From Agrocybe praecox (Eukaryota; Basidiomycota; Agaricomycetes; Agaricales; Agrocybaceae), in NCBI GenBank assembly GCA_964017145.1, contig OZ024841.1, forward strand, positions 3,906,001-3,970,000: a stretch of DNA of 64,000 nucleotides. Reading direction: 5' to 3'. Below are positions 24,539-37,014 of the stretch, one piece after another; the first letter of the stretch is position 1; the number at the start of each line of letters is the position of its first letter. The notes under the pieces were generated by a model. The model made no database searches. It saw nothing but the letters and a program-made list of their open reading frames with translations, and was not told the origin of the DNA. The translations under genes and the position numbers were made by a program.

Positions 24539-26906
24539 AGGTAATTATTTTTTCGTACTCCATTCGTCCAATATGTACTAATATATTTAGTTAGCAACTC
24601 GTAGAGAAGGGACGAGAGGTCTCGTGGGGTTAGTGGGAAGTAAAGAATGATTGATTGAGAAAGTGCACGAAGTAAATATTAGGACAAAGAAAAAGAAACG
24701 AAGAGATGCAAAGGAATATCGAAATTGATGAATGCGTTTGGCGAGAGAGTGAGAGGGCGAACATTAATAACAGCTGAGACAAACAAGTGAGAAAGAGAAG
24801 GGTGAAAACAGAGAGATGGGCAGGGGTGGAAGGACTCTATACTACGTAATAAGGATGCGGTGGAAAAAAGGACTGGATGGCACAAGCTGAGCGCTGAGCG
24901 TTTGAGAGATAGGAAAAGGACGATGCCTGACGGCAAGTAAGTTTTTCCAGTGAAGAGGATAGGAAGGAAGACCGGAAGACCGGATTGGGGAGAAGCAAAA
25001 GAGTAAGAGTAAGAGGTGGTGAGAAAGGATGAGACGGAGACTGAGAGAGAGGGCGATGGAAGGAGTGAACAGAATCAGAGAGAGAAAAACAGATGTGAGT
25101 ATTTGCTAGTGCCGTACCTAAAGGTAATTGTGATAATATTTGTGCGTCTTTCACCGAATATTTACTGATACTCAGTGTGAAGACCCATGATGTTACTACC
25201 TCTTACCTTGATTCTTGCATCCTTTCTACGTCCCTTCTTTTTTTATACTGTATGTTCCTTCCCTTCTATTGATAACCTTTTCCACACCCTTTCGTATCGC
25301 GCCCTCCCTTACCGTACTTTTTTTTTCGCTCCCATCGTCGTCATTGCGTTGCATGGCCTTCCGTGTCCGTGTTCCGCTCTTTATTTTCTCATTCACTTGT
25401 TCGTTCTCATTTAAACATTTTTGTCCAAACACGCAACATATTTTTTGTATTTTTGCTATCTTGATATCTATATTTGTGTGTTGCCAATATGTGCGTATGT
25501 ACATAGGGAAATGAATGGAATGAATTGGTGCTGCCAATGATGAGTCCTAGATACTGTAATGTATTTATACTGGCGTCTGTGTTATTGACGTCAGCAAAAG
25601 AGGGACAGGAAGTAAACAAGGGAGGCGGAGAAAAAAGAGGAAGAAGGGCATGGAAGGTAACGAGACGGAAACAAGACGAATGACAGAAGGAAGCAAGGGA
25701 GCTTAGAGAGTGTGAATTGAAAAGAAGGGCGAAGAAGAAGAGAGGGAAGCAAAGATAAAAGGATAGTAAGAAATTGGGGATAGACAGAGGAATAACACGC
25801 ACTGAGATATGATAGTTGAAAGCTCGAGAGGTGGAGGGCGAGAGAAAGGGGCGAGAGACGAGATGATATGGACAGATATGCAACGGCAGGCCATCCTCAA
25901 CGGATTGTCGATATGGATGACGGGTGATGTGGAGTGGGGGTGGGGGTGGGGGTGGATAGTAGGTAGGAAAATACAGTGTAAGATAGAACTGAAAGAAAGA
26001 GGCAAGAGGAGAACAGAGTCAATCTGGATCAGCGTACTCCGAACGCGTATTCGTCTGTTTCTGGTCGCTCTTGCTAATTTATATTACGCAGTTGGGCTAT
26101 TGGTGATACGAGAGGCACGGAGAGGCTTGGAAAGGCAGGCAGAGACGACGAACTGGAGAAAGGAGAGGGAACATAACGGACAGTGCTCACGCAACCAGTG
26201 TGCAAAGACGATCACAGTGCATGTGGGCCCGAATATTCACTTCCTTTCGAGTCCATAGTTCGTTTTGTCCTCCGATCCAATTTAACAACCCTTTTCCAGT
26301 ATTGGTTCTCGAATGACACTACCGAGAACAGCCCCAATTGTACCATTCAATACTTCACATGTCGTACTGAAAGCTCGATAGACGGAAGGCGAGATGGGAG
26401 GTGCATGGGCAAGTACGCCTTCGGCTGAGACAGTTTGAGAATGTTTCATACTGTATCCAGAAGAGAAATCGAGAGGGAGGCAGGAGATTTTTGACGAATG
26501 ACTGATGGGAAAGACAGTAGTAAGAAGTGGTGCCACGAAAACAAGACCTTAAGCCTTAAGCACTGGGGAAAGTAGAGAATGAAAGATCAGACAAGGACAG
26601 GAAAAGCTTGAAAACTCTAAAATTTGTAACATATAGCGTGGAGGGAACGACGACCGACACATACCGAAAAGCCACAGACGCCCCCAGTGCGTCCGTTTCT
26701 TGCTATAAACAATGTTGCTTTGAATTCCATTGATTCCATTCTGTTATGTACGTCACCCTCTGATGATTAAATCCTCAATGGCACCCCCGTGCAGAAGCAT
26801 GACACGTACGATTCAGAGACCTATGCGTCCAGAGATGAAACTTAAAGAAAACGTATGGAAAGGCTCGAGAGAGGAGGAACAATATGCGAACGTACGCGAT
26901 GCCACT

Positions 26907-26937
26907 TCGGGTTAAACGTTAAGGTTCGGATCAAAAC
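26907..26937 (+). repeat. Recurrent array motif, copy 5 (with insertion)
   Basis: TCGGGTTA then an inserted AACGTTA, then AGGTTCGGATCAAAAC. The insertion splits the core but both halves are kept. Confidence 0.55.
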
Positions 26938-27367
26938 GTTCGGGGTTCGTCTTTCGCTCGGATCGTTCAATCATATCCCTCTGTCATGCGCGTCATGCTC
27001 TCTATTCGTCGTCGTTCCGTGCAGTCTTCTTCAGGTGCATGGTGGCTTTGTAAAAAATCGGAGTGTAGAGAGCGACGTACGATGCTTACCGGAGAGCCAT
27101 AGACGCATCCAGTGAGTAGTAGATCCCTTGCTATAAACGATGATACCTTTCCCTTCAACTCCTGGATTCCGCTGATTTATATACACGTACGTCCTCCGAT
27201 GATATATTTCTCCCATGAAAGCCGCTTTCAATAATATTACCCGTACGGTTTGTAAATAAGTATTATAAGGGCAAAAATTGAAGGAAAGATTTTGAAAATA
27301 TTCGAGCCTGGAGAGAAAGGAGAAGAAAAAATATAGTCTGGCAGATACGCACATACGTGATGGCATG

Positions 27368-27390
27368 TCGGGTTAGGTTCGGATCAAAAC
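27368..27390 (+). repeat. Recurrent array motif, copy 6
   Basis: TCGGGTTAGGTTCGGATCAA plus AAC, one base shorter in the G run. Only about 450 bp from copy 5, so this segment carries two in a row. Confidence 0.55.
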
Positions 27391-28960
27391 GTGTTTCGGT
27401 GCTGGGGGCCGTTATGCATGTTCGCGTTCGTCTTTCCCGTCCGGCCTTTGTGTGTTAAATTCTTCGTGTTTGGGGCATTGCTAGGTTTACTTCCATGAAA
27501 GGTCGAGCTCAAGCTCAAGCCCTGTATATGCGTCGTCGTTTTGCGTTGGATCGCCCATCTTCGTGCCTTGCCTTGCCTTCCGCTTCGTTGCATATTCGCC
27601 TTACTCTCGCTCGGTCTCTGCTCCCCGGTAAATGGTCTATCGTTTCTCAGCGACTCAGTATAATCCTCCCTCAGTTTCCACACACCACCAGGATCAATCC
27701 TTTCCACGTCCGACTTTCGGTGACCAAGACCTTGTCTAAGACTCTCCGTGGCTGGTCTTTCTCTTTTGCAATTCCTTTTTTTTCACCCGCACATATGTTC
27801 GTAGCTCCTCCATATCCGAGTCATACTTCCCCTCAAGCTCTCTTTTCCCCTGTTCTTCTCCTCTCCTGAGCGTGTTTATTTTGCGTGTGTCGTCAGCCAG
27901 CCGAACTTCTCTCAATTCCCTTTCGTGGTCGTCCCTCGCTCTTCCGATGACTCCTTCCTCGCTTTACTACTCGCTTCCCTGCTTTCTCTTCTCGTGTCTC
28001 TCTCTTCCTCTCCCACCTTCTCTTCCGGGTTCTTGATATTGTGCATCCGGATTCGCAATAATTTGAATTTTTTCCTGTGCACATCTCTACTATGTGCTTC
28101 TCACAAAGAAGATTGCACACCTTGCACACTTCTTTCCCGTCCTCGTCCCCGTCCTCTTCCTCGTATTTGTACCTGCTCCGCGATTGTCTGTCACTTTCGT
28201 TCTATTATCTTCCCTCCACCCCTTCCGCTTGCGTTTGATCTGTTCCCTCTCCGAGCCAATCAATTCTCTCCCCTGTCTTTCTTCGTCATTACCTTTATGA
28301 TCACTTGAAGGATTCAAGTTGTTGTATTCTTCATTTTCTTCCTTCTCCTGCTGTACCTCCATTCTTGATCTTCATACATGTATATATATATATGAGCCTT
28401 GAACGACGAACATCGAAGAGCTAGATGTATGCAGTCATTTCGTCTCTTGTCTCTCTCTTTTCTATTTCCCTCTTTTCGTCTTTCACCTCTAGGCACCTTT
28501 CTCCCTCCCTCTACGACCTGCCGCTTTTATCAGCCATCATACATCGGTCATCAAATCTCAGACGTCTTTCGTTGATATTCGTAAGTATATGAACGGTAAT
28601 CGGTAAACGTCAACTTGAACGTTTAACGATTGTCGAACAGCGTTTATCAACGAGTCTCCATCGTACTCGTGCGTTGACATCTCATTCGCGTCTTGACTCT
28701 TGACTCTTGCATCGGCTGCCTCCCTCGTTTCTCGTCCTTTGACTGTCTCCTTGTTCCTTCTATGGCCGGTCTCCCACCTTCATCAATCATCATGTATCAT
28801 GAGAATTATTGTCAGGCACTCTCTTTTCGTCCCTCCCTTCCTTCGCCTCTTTAAGTTTTCTCCGTTCGAACATTAATTACCCAATCCTCTTCCGTTCACA
28901 CAGATTGCTGGCGTATCATTTCCCGTTCTGCCGCTTGAGGCTCCCGTAGCGTTCTTGGAG

Positions 28961-29285
28961 CTTCTCGTACTATACGGCAAGTTTTTCTGTTTTTATTTTT
29001 ATTTTTTTATATTCAATTCCATTCCATTATTATTAGCATTCGGCGTATTAGTACGCCCTGCCAGCCGGCCGGCCGGCCAAGCTAGGCTATACGAAACTAA
29101 TCTTATCTTCGAGCTTCCTCGCGAAACGAAATTCTCATGGATCCATCATCAATATTAACCAAATATCAGCGTATTGGTTCATTAAACCCGGCCGAAGAAG
29201 AGAAACTACATTTGTGCCCGATAACGAGCTCTGGTTATTAAGTATCAGTGTACGGTAGGTGAACGAAGCAGAGATATAATTACCT
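28961..29285. other. Inversion junction region next to NACHT C
   Basis: No gene seen. It holds a T-rich run near 28.98-29.01 kb and a CCGGCCGGCCGGCC run near 29.07 kb. The direct-orientation repeats end here and the inverted gene C begins just beyond. Confidence 0.4.
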
Positions 29286-31870
29286 TCAAGCATCCACTGC
29301 GGAACCGACATCATCATCCAACCCCACCCCGACTCGATCGAGGTACGTGTCTATTGCTTGACGTGCCTGACGGCTGAGTTGAGGGAACATCATCGACATT
29401 GGCGCAAAGCATTTTGTCCTGCAAAGATCGACGAGTAACGAAAACCTCGCAACAAGCGGAAGTATCTTGGGAAGTTGCTCCAACATTGACATATATTGGC
29501 CCCACGATTGCCGTTGTGGAATTTCTATCCAAAGCTTCCATTTTGTCCAATCCTTGATGGATTGGTATGGGAAAATGTTGAATTCGACCCAATTAAAGAG
29601 CTTTGCGTATCGCATGGTTTCGATATGTAGGCCCCTCGGGAGAAGAACAAGTTGGTTTGCTAGGACACGCGATGATGTCCGCCTATGCCACTTCCAGGGA
29701 CGCGTCCGTCGTTTTTTCGCATTGATCCAATTTAATTGAAGATGTCGATGAGCCTCTTTGTTTGTAAGCGAGGCATTACACAGGAAGGTAAGACAATGGA
29801 CCGCCGCTTTGGAAATTACGAGTAATTTTTGCTCATCACTGAGAGGTATTGAGAATGTGTCATGGAATTGAACAGAATAGAAGGTATTATCTAGACCGTT
29901 TGAGCCAGCAAAAACCCGAGATGATCCCTGAAGCTGGCGCATAGCGAACATATAATTGACCTCCCAATCATTGCTGTATCTGTTAAAAAGTTCAAAGAGA
30001 GCCAAGTTCCAAAAAGTCAAAGAATTGTTGTGATAGAAACCAGCTGGAAGATGCCCATGTTTCTCCTAAAAACAAAAATAAATGCAGGGATTTAGCTTGA
30101 CATCCGAATCACTACGTGGAATTTCTTACAAGAGCAAGGACAATTTCAAAAAATTTATGAAGAAATGCATTTTCTACTCCCTCCCAATGTGGGTGTTGAA
30201 AAAGATTCTTGCAGTAGAGATCCATTGGAAAATTTCTCACAGCATTGATAAATGCTGCATAAGTAGACGCGAACAAATCAGAGGAAGAGATAGTCGGGTA
30301 AAAGTGATACAGAGGATTTAAAGAGAAGCGAAAGTGGTAAGGGAACTGTATACCATGATATCCCTCTGGCACTACGATGTATTCAGTACATTGGTGTATT
30401 TGTGAGATAATTAATGTTCTGACCTGAGAACCACTCCATGATTTGTACAAGATGTCCTACAAGCGTCTCTTCTCGGTTTTTGGCCAGGGTTTTTGATCGA
30501 TGAGAATCAAATAAAAAGTCCCCGAGGGACTTGTGAAGAATAAAAGCAGAACATTTGGGAGGATCTTGATAGGTTTTCATTCGTACGAGGGCCGTAAGAT
30601 CCGACAACACAACTTCTGATGTCCCGTCTTCGAGATTGAGATATTTATCGATATGCGGGGGAAGCATGAAATTATATAACACAAGGAACGCCAATATATC
30701 GCCGGATAGCAATGGATCATCAGTGCTATTTATCAAATGTGTATAAAGAGCATCGAGCTCCGAGAAAGGCAGGTCTTTAAAAGGAGGGCGGAGGCCAAGC
30801 ACCGCATCCAGACGCTGATGAGGCCGGTAACGAGGTGATTGCACGTATTCAACTACTGTAGTTGCGTAGATGAATTGACCAGAGGCCTTGGACACAAGCT
30901 TCCGAATCTGGTCCTCAGTAGGCCAATGGGGAGGTATGGAATCCTTGAATGTGTGTCTTTCATGAAGCTCGGTAAATTTATCGCAGAGATAGTGCCGAAT
31001 ATCATCACCCGCACTATACTCGTCCCCAAGGAAGATTTTGAAAAGTGTTGAATTTATTTGCACCCCACTGAAGGTGCTGGATATGTTGCTTTCCGGACGG
31101 CTCAAGACAAGGATGCGAATCGGGATTCGGGAAGTGGTGACGACGTAGTGTAGGGTATTCAATATATCGCGCTGCATTGCTAGGTCCACGCACTCGTCTA
31201 GACCGTCGATGACGATCAACTTGGGTGCACCGTGAGGAGAATTGGCATAACCTGCCAAAAATGGGTCCATGACAAGAGACGTAAACTGCGCCCGTAATGA
31301 CCGACTGAAAATCAGCGGATCGAAGTCGATGAACTCGGAGACAAGCCTGCGAATGTGTGGGCTTAAAGCACAGATCTGATACGAGATTGTTGATACGAGG
31401 GATTTTGAGCTATTCCGTGTCGGGTCGTTCGCGCCAAAGAAAAAACTGGCCAGCAGGGATCCCTCCTTTGCGCAGCGTTCGCATATGCTTCTCCCAATCG
31501 CGGATTTCCCCGCTCCTGCGGCCCCGGTTACCCATGTGATAGATTTATCGCAATTCCGCTCGTCTGTTCCTGATATCCAGTCCACAATTGTTTGGATGAT
31601 TGCGACCCTCGTCCCTGGGTGGCATTTTGGAGGATCGACTACATGCCCAGAGTCATGCAGGGCATTGGGTACGGCAGCTGCAGCTAGACGATCATACCCA
31701 CCTGAAAAATATCTATAAACGAGGTGGGCGCTAGATACTAAGACGTACATACTCTTTTCCCTAGTGTGAACATGTGTGGAACGGTTGTTATTGATCGTGA
31801 ACGATCCTCCATTGATGACGGCCCTCGACGACGGAAAGAAAGACCCAGAAGTTGCTGGGCTAGTAGGCAT
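29286..31870 (-). CDS. NACHT-domain NTPase (NLR-like), gene C, inverted
   Basis: Model on the minus strand: exons 31870-31753, 31701-30424, 30371-30130 and 30065-29286, closing to 805 aa. It has the shared N-terminal motif (AVINGGSFTINN), Walker A GAAGAGKS, Walker B LIVIDGLDEC, RILVLSRPE, and the C-terminal RPWKWHRRTS domain. The intron at 30423-30372 does not exist in genes A and B. Without it, a net two-base deletion ends the frame at TPMY; with it, GT-AG boundaries are good and the frame is restored at the cost of about 17 residues after FSGQ. Either the gene is a frameshifted pseudogene or the new intron rescues it. RNA evidence would decide. Confidence 0.8.
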
Positions 31871-32792
31871 TGTAAGTGTGTGTTTACGAAGAAAGTGACT
31901 TTAACGGAGGGTAGGGATGCCAGTTGCTGCAGGTCAAGGACAAACGCCGTACCTCAGAGCCTCAAAGCAGTGGATTGCATGGGAATAATCTAATGCCGAT
32001 ACGTGCGCTCTTGCCCACGCTTATTATTAACACCATCCAAAACATGTCGGTCGATCCAATCTAATCAGATGTCGTACTATGTCCCACGCTATTCATAAAC
32101 TGAACGGCGTTGAAATGATGTTCTCGACAATCATAAGTACGAAAGAAGAGTGTGTGCCTTTCATTTTCAATTCATAGAATTACGCACTGTGCAAAGGCAC
32201 TGTCGCTATAGTGGGACATCTGTACGATGAACAGAGTAATACTTGCACCTGGTCGGCGTAAAACTGATAAAATAATGAGCAATCACTCTTCAAGTGCGCA
32301 TGCATAGTGAAATGAACATACGTTAATCCATCAAACCGGGTTCAAGTTTTTCCTTTCTTCCGACATCGAACATGTATCGTCACAGATCAAAGTTTTGAAT
32401 TTGATTTCAGAGACAGAAGGGGCAGTCCTGTTTAAATGCACATTACCATGCACTGGCCGCGAGATGAGGGAGGGAAACTTAGCTTACCTAGACCTAGGCG
32501 ATCACAGAGCAATATGAAGAGAAACAAAACATTAACAGGGAGGCGGAGACAGAGAGTAACGGAGAGGCGAGTAAAAAGCAGTGACCGGAGGAAAGAAGGT
32601 CAAGACAAGCTAAAATCGAGAGAGCTGGAAGGTGTGGATGAGCGGATGAGGGATTGATATTTAGCACAGTTGGGATTACCAGAAGTGGTAGAACAAACGA
32701 ACCGACTTTACTTTCATCTTGGGCGAACGGTGTTAACATCCCAGCTCTGTCGTCTCTTAAATTTCGTTGTCGAACTTTTCCATGTGAGTACC
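31871..32792. other. Intergenic, upstream of NACHT C
   Basis: No gene seen. The block conserved before genes A and B is not recognisable here, apart from a weak TGACCTGC...CCCT likeness close to the start codon. A purine-rich stretch lies at about 32.51-32.66 kb. Confidence 0.5.
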
Positions 32793-32799
32793 CGGTAAT
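32793..32799. repeat. Left 7 bp target-site duplication (CGGTAAT)
   Basis: CGGTAAT directly precedes the left terminal inverted repeat and is repeated exactly at 34492-34498 directly after the right one. Confidence 0.75.
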
Positions 32800-34491
32800 T
32801 ATGAGTGCCGGATCGTACAAAAACGTAATGTAGATTTATAACCAACTTTGGTGTATTATCCACCAAGTCGGTCACATTATCCACCAACTTACATCGATTA
32901 TCCACCAACTTATGTCGATTATCCACCACATTTTAGTATTCTCCACCAACTTTTTGTATTCTCCACCAACTTTTTATATTCTCCACCAAGTGTCATCTAT
33001 TATCCACCAACTCAATTATTATTATCCACCAAGTCCGGTGAATTAGATTTTCGACATGCCGTCCCTGCCGGGCTCATTCGATGGCCGTTATGATCCCTAA
33101 ATGAGCCGTTCGGCACATGTTACACATACACGGCACCAATACCTGGTAAGCGGTGATGAGCGCGCACGCTATCCAAATGCGAAATTCGACCCAGTCCGCT
33201 ATTGTGGCACAGCCACATCCGGATTTGGACGTATGCATCAAAGCGCATCACACGCTTTATCTGGCGCATCGCAACCTGATCCCCCGAAGTCTCTGGACTT
33301 TTGCTATGGTCTGCATTCCATTTCCTTTCTTTTAATTTAATTGTATCACTCATCCATCTCCTCATATGGTTTCTTTCGAGTTCAATTCCGACGCCACAGG
33401 CAAAAATCGGCCCACGGCAAGTTCCGGATACCATCAAAATTGTGGACTTGGTCGTTTCAACACATTGTGCATCGTATGGAGGCGTCACCAGACCTGTTAA
33501 AAATCAGGAAAAATCGGTTTCACGACCTCCATTATATCTAGTATTTTACTTGACTTTCTCTTCTTTTGTTTCTTTTGTCCCGTAAGTTTTACACTGATTA
33601 TTTAAAAAGATAAGGACAAATAGTATATAAGACATGTAAAAAATTACCTATCCTACAGAATACATCGGTTTCTCAATATCCAACTCGTCATTCAACCATT
33701 CTCTGCTATTCCCACGGCCTAGCAGCTCTCAAGAGGACCTGGCGTCGGTTTTTTCTGGCGGAATACCCTTATTGGATGGTAATCTACATATTCACAAAGT
33801 TTCAAATAATACTAGTTCGTTGGAGAAGTGCTACGAGTAGATTCAGCAACGAGCGGCTGATGTGCGCGTTGCGCGCATACCGTGTTCCCACGGTTCATCA
33901 GCGTACGGAATAAGCGATCCGGCTGCGCATTTAGTGTCTCCATTGTATTCACATGTAATTAATAGATACGAGCATTGCACGTGTAACATCAAATATATTC
34001 AGTACATAATTGAGGGTATGTAGTACATATGCGATCAGAAATACGAAGTACAATGGTCGGCTTACCAATAATTGGCAAATGAATGCCGCCGCATATTAAA
34101 TCGAAATAATAAATCAAAATTCAATGCCGTGTATCACTTATTGATGCGTGTCAAGTGCCGAGCGGCTGATTTAGGGATCATAACGGCCATCGAATGAGCC
34201 CGGCAGGGACGGCATAACGAAAATTTAATTCACCGGAGTTGGTGGATAATAATAATTGAGTTGGTGGAGAATAGACGACACTTGGTGGAGAATATAAAAA
34301 GTTGGTGGAGAATACAAAAAGTTGGTGGAGAATACAAAAAGTTGGTGGAGAATACTAAAATGTGGTGGATAATCGACATAAGTTGGTGGATAATCGATGT
34401 AAGTTGGTGGATAATGTGACCGACTTGGTGGATAATACACCAAAGTTGGTTATAAATCTACATTACGTTTTTGTACGATCCGGCACTCATA
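32800..34491. mobile_element. Non-autonomous TIR element with minisatellite-filled inverted repeats
   Basis: A 1,692 bp element. The left end TATGAGTGCCGGATCGTACA is the reverse complement of the right end, and the inverted repeats extend about 320-335 bp (32800 to about 33120; about 34155 to 34491). Each repeat contains about nine units of ATTATCCACCAA / TATTCTCCACCAA spaced near 20 bp. The inner 1.03 kb has no long ORF and no visible transposase, so it must be mobilised in trans. A 7 bp duplication is compatible with several superfamilies (for example P-like); I cannot assign one. Confidence 0.8.
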
Positions 34492-34498
34492 CGGTAAT
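34492..34498. repeat. Right 7 bp target-site duplication (CGGTAAT)
   Basis: Exact copy of the left duplication. It ends 56 bp before the ATG of the decayed F-box gene. Confidence 0.75.
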
Positions 34499-34554
34499 TC
34501 ACGTAGGTGCCGAATTCTAACGTGCATTTAAGTTCTTCTCTAGTTTCTTTCACA

Positions 34555-35449
34555 ATGGGCCGAAAGGTTAAAACCTTGGATCCCAAAACACAAGTCCGAA
34601 GTGTACCTTCCACGCCGAAGACTCCAACAGACACTCTGCGAATCCTTCCAACCGAACTTTTGCTTCGTATCTTTTCATTCCTAGAGCTGAAATTCTATAT
34701 AATCTCAAGGAGTGGAAGCGCCTTCTTCCTCTGGCTGACATTCTCACTACACGAAGGCGATTATTCACTCCAGCTCCCACCTTCTCGAAACGCGCGGGTG
34801 TGCACTGAAGAACCTGCAATCGTTTGATCGACAAAGCTATGTGGATAGCCTGTTCTCTCAGTACCCATATATACCTGAAGAGTTTCGCGTATGGATCCTC
34901 GAATGGCCAGCTCGCATGGCAATATGTGGCATGTGGCCCGGTCTTCCCTTTGGTAGCCCTGGCTCATTAAAACACGACGAACCTTGTACTGTTACCTGGC
35001 TGGCATATAAATCCGACTCTCCAGACCTTCTCACCCTTGTATACAAGCATCGTACTCCTGATGTCAAGTATATCCCCGCGTTGCTTGTTTCGAGGAGTAG
35101 CTTCATGGCCTGGCTTATATTCGACCACAATGAACCCAACCTCTTCGGCCGCGTACTTGAAAATGACGATAATCGGCTTGAGCGCCCTGCCATCATTCCT
35201 GCCACGTTGAATTTAGGGAATAAAGGCAGGGACGGAGAATGGAACGAAGAACGGGATGGATTCAAACTTTATGTTAACACCCTTTTTCCCGATTGGATTA
35301 CCTACCAGCAATCCGAGTGGGATGCATGGTTGGACTGGGTTTTTTCGGATACGTTGATGCCGCGGATTAAAGAGTTTACTGTTATCCACGACCCAGCTCC
35401 ATTTGAGTTCTGCGGCGGAATTTCTTACGAGCTTCCGTCACCATCGTGA
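34555..35449 (+). pseudogene. Decayed F-box protein of a mushroom-expanded family
   Basis: An ATG at 34555 opens a frame with a clear F-box start (LPTELLLRIFSFLELK). The frame then changes twice: a short piece reading WKRLLPLADILTTRR lies in another frame after a roughly 20 bp loss, and the long remainder (SFDRQSY, PYIPEEFRVWILEWPARM, then GMWPGLPFG to the stop at 35449) lies in the third. The C-terminal 200 residues are intact and match the family seen again at 61.2-62.2 kb. F-box proteins link substrates to SCF ubiquitin ligases; this copy probably makes no full protein unless unusual splicing joins the parts. Confidence 0.7.
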
Positions 35450-35633
35450 GTTCACTGCAATGAACGAATCCATCAGGAGCGCCTGAGTACACATTAAACG
35501 TAAATATTCCACTCTGATTGTATTTTATCAGATAATGATCATTATCTGTGCGTATCCTTTTTCTCAACGATAGCCTGAGCATGATTGAACTGTTGGATAT
35601 ATAATGTGTAGTAGTAATCCGAATAGTAGTATT
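35450..35633. other. Short intergenic gap
   Basis: Nothing recognised. Confidence 0.4.
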
Positions 35634-35744
35634 TTACATGAGAACTATATTCAGTGTTCTGTCTTCTTCGCACCAAAAAACATGGCCTGGAAAGATGATT
35701 CTTGTAAATGCTTTGAATAAACTCCTAATGCAGAAGCTTACCGT

Positions 35745-36330
35745 CTCAGTTGATTCATAAACCATCCTTGTTGATAGATCAATTATGCGAAGCCCCACAT
35801 AATCTTTGACTAGTTCATTGACATAACGAACGCAATTTTCGCAAAACATTTTTGTTCGTCTTGAATGCTGACTGGGACAAAGACTTGACGACCAGCATCT
35901 TTCCACTCTGTCCGTCACCGAGGTACTATTTAATGAGATTCATAACGTACGGAAACGCAATGTATTCCGCACACTGATCAGAGGGCCATCTTCCTTTGTC
36001 TTGCCCTTTCGAACACGGTTCTTCTGGCAGTAGAAATGCAAGGACGTGCCCTTAAATCCTTTACAGATATTTCTTTTCCTTGGTGTACCTTGAAGATTTG
36101 AATCTGCATCATATGGATATGCTGAGTGTCCGTAGTGGTCTGGGATGTCCGGCGTTTCCGTAACTACGACACAGAATGCACTGGAAGAAATATTCTCCGG
36201 ATTTCCGCCACCCGTCTGGACGTATGAGTCTATAAATTGCCCGAGTGCTTGTCGAGGACTACTCGCCCCGCTTGTGTCTATCTCGTATTTCGGATGATGG
36301 AGACTGTAAGAAATATGCATTTATAAAAGT
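35745..36330 (-). pseudogene. Possible unrecognised coding remnant
   Basis: The minus strand has a plausible 3' splice site near 36303 (ATTTCTTACAG) followed by a frame of about 120 codons with balanced composition (GQFIDSYVQTGGGNPEN, HSAYPYDADSNLQGTP). A possible 47 bp GT-AG intron near 35.97-35.93 kb leads to YLGDGQSGKMLVVKSL, ending soon after; a competing frame (CENCVRYVNELVKDYVG) overlaps it. I do not recognise the family and cannot choose between a small gene and a decayed one. Confidence 0.25.
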
Positions 36331-37014
36331 GCTTTGTCATCCAGGAGGGACCGCCTGGAATCATATTTCTCTGGATTGCGCCTTGGTCCACCCAGTAAGC
36401 CAGAAGGCGATCAAGATAGCTGGATGGTATTTCCTTTTCTGGACTTTCTCACAACCTTTCAAAATTCGGGCCTAGTGCACAGTGAGTCATCAGGTGAGTA
36501 GATTGTCGTGAGAAGTGCCGTATCATTGTCGTAGGGGAGGTTGCTTACTCGCTGCAAGTTACGGTCTAAGCAGTTGAGTAAATTTCACACCATCAGTCAT
36601 ATGAGCCCACAATTCTGCTTTCGACTGACTCTGACCAGGGATCTGAGCAGTTAGAGTCACAATAGAAGAATGGAAAGAATGGAAGAGCACAGACTATAGT
36701 GGGTAGCTTTCAAAAGGTTTGAGTATTCTCATCTCCGTCCTTGACGCCAACTCAGGACATTTGTTCGTCATAAAAGCAATGTCGATTCAGCTAGACTCTG
36801 CCTATTAATAAAAAGCTATAGACGGAGCTACCTATCATCCTTTGCGTTGTTCGTAACCCATGCTTGTCGGCATCGAAACATTGCAGACTCCAAACTTAGC
36901 TGTACAAAAGTATACATGTAGCTTTTAACATCGAAGTTTCGTAGGATAGAAGTTGAAAGGGTGAATAGGGTGATGGTACCTGAGGCTTCCCGCATGAACA
37001 TTTGAGTGTGCTTA

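Larger units (their letters stand above)
24539..28960. repeat. Array repeat segment 3 (non-coding, low complexity)
   Basis: No gene seen. About 575 bp of purine-rich DNA (24.54-25.11 kb) separates gene B from the shared NACHT 3' flank at 25.12-25.53 kb. 25.56-27.0 kb matches 12.3-13.8 kb, and 27.4-28.8 kb is pyrimidine-rich. Unlike segments 1 and 2 there is no kinase remnant. Confidence 0.65.

Noticed and set aside
33301..33585. Open frames inside the TIR element
   Set aside because: Short, without recognisable transposase motifs or conserved composition.
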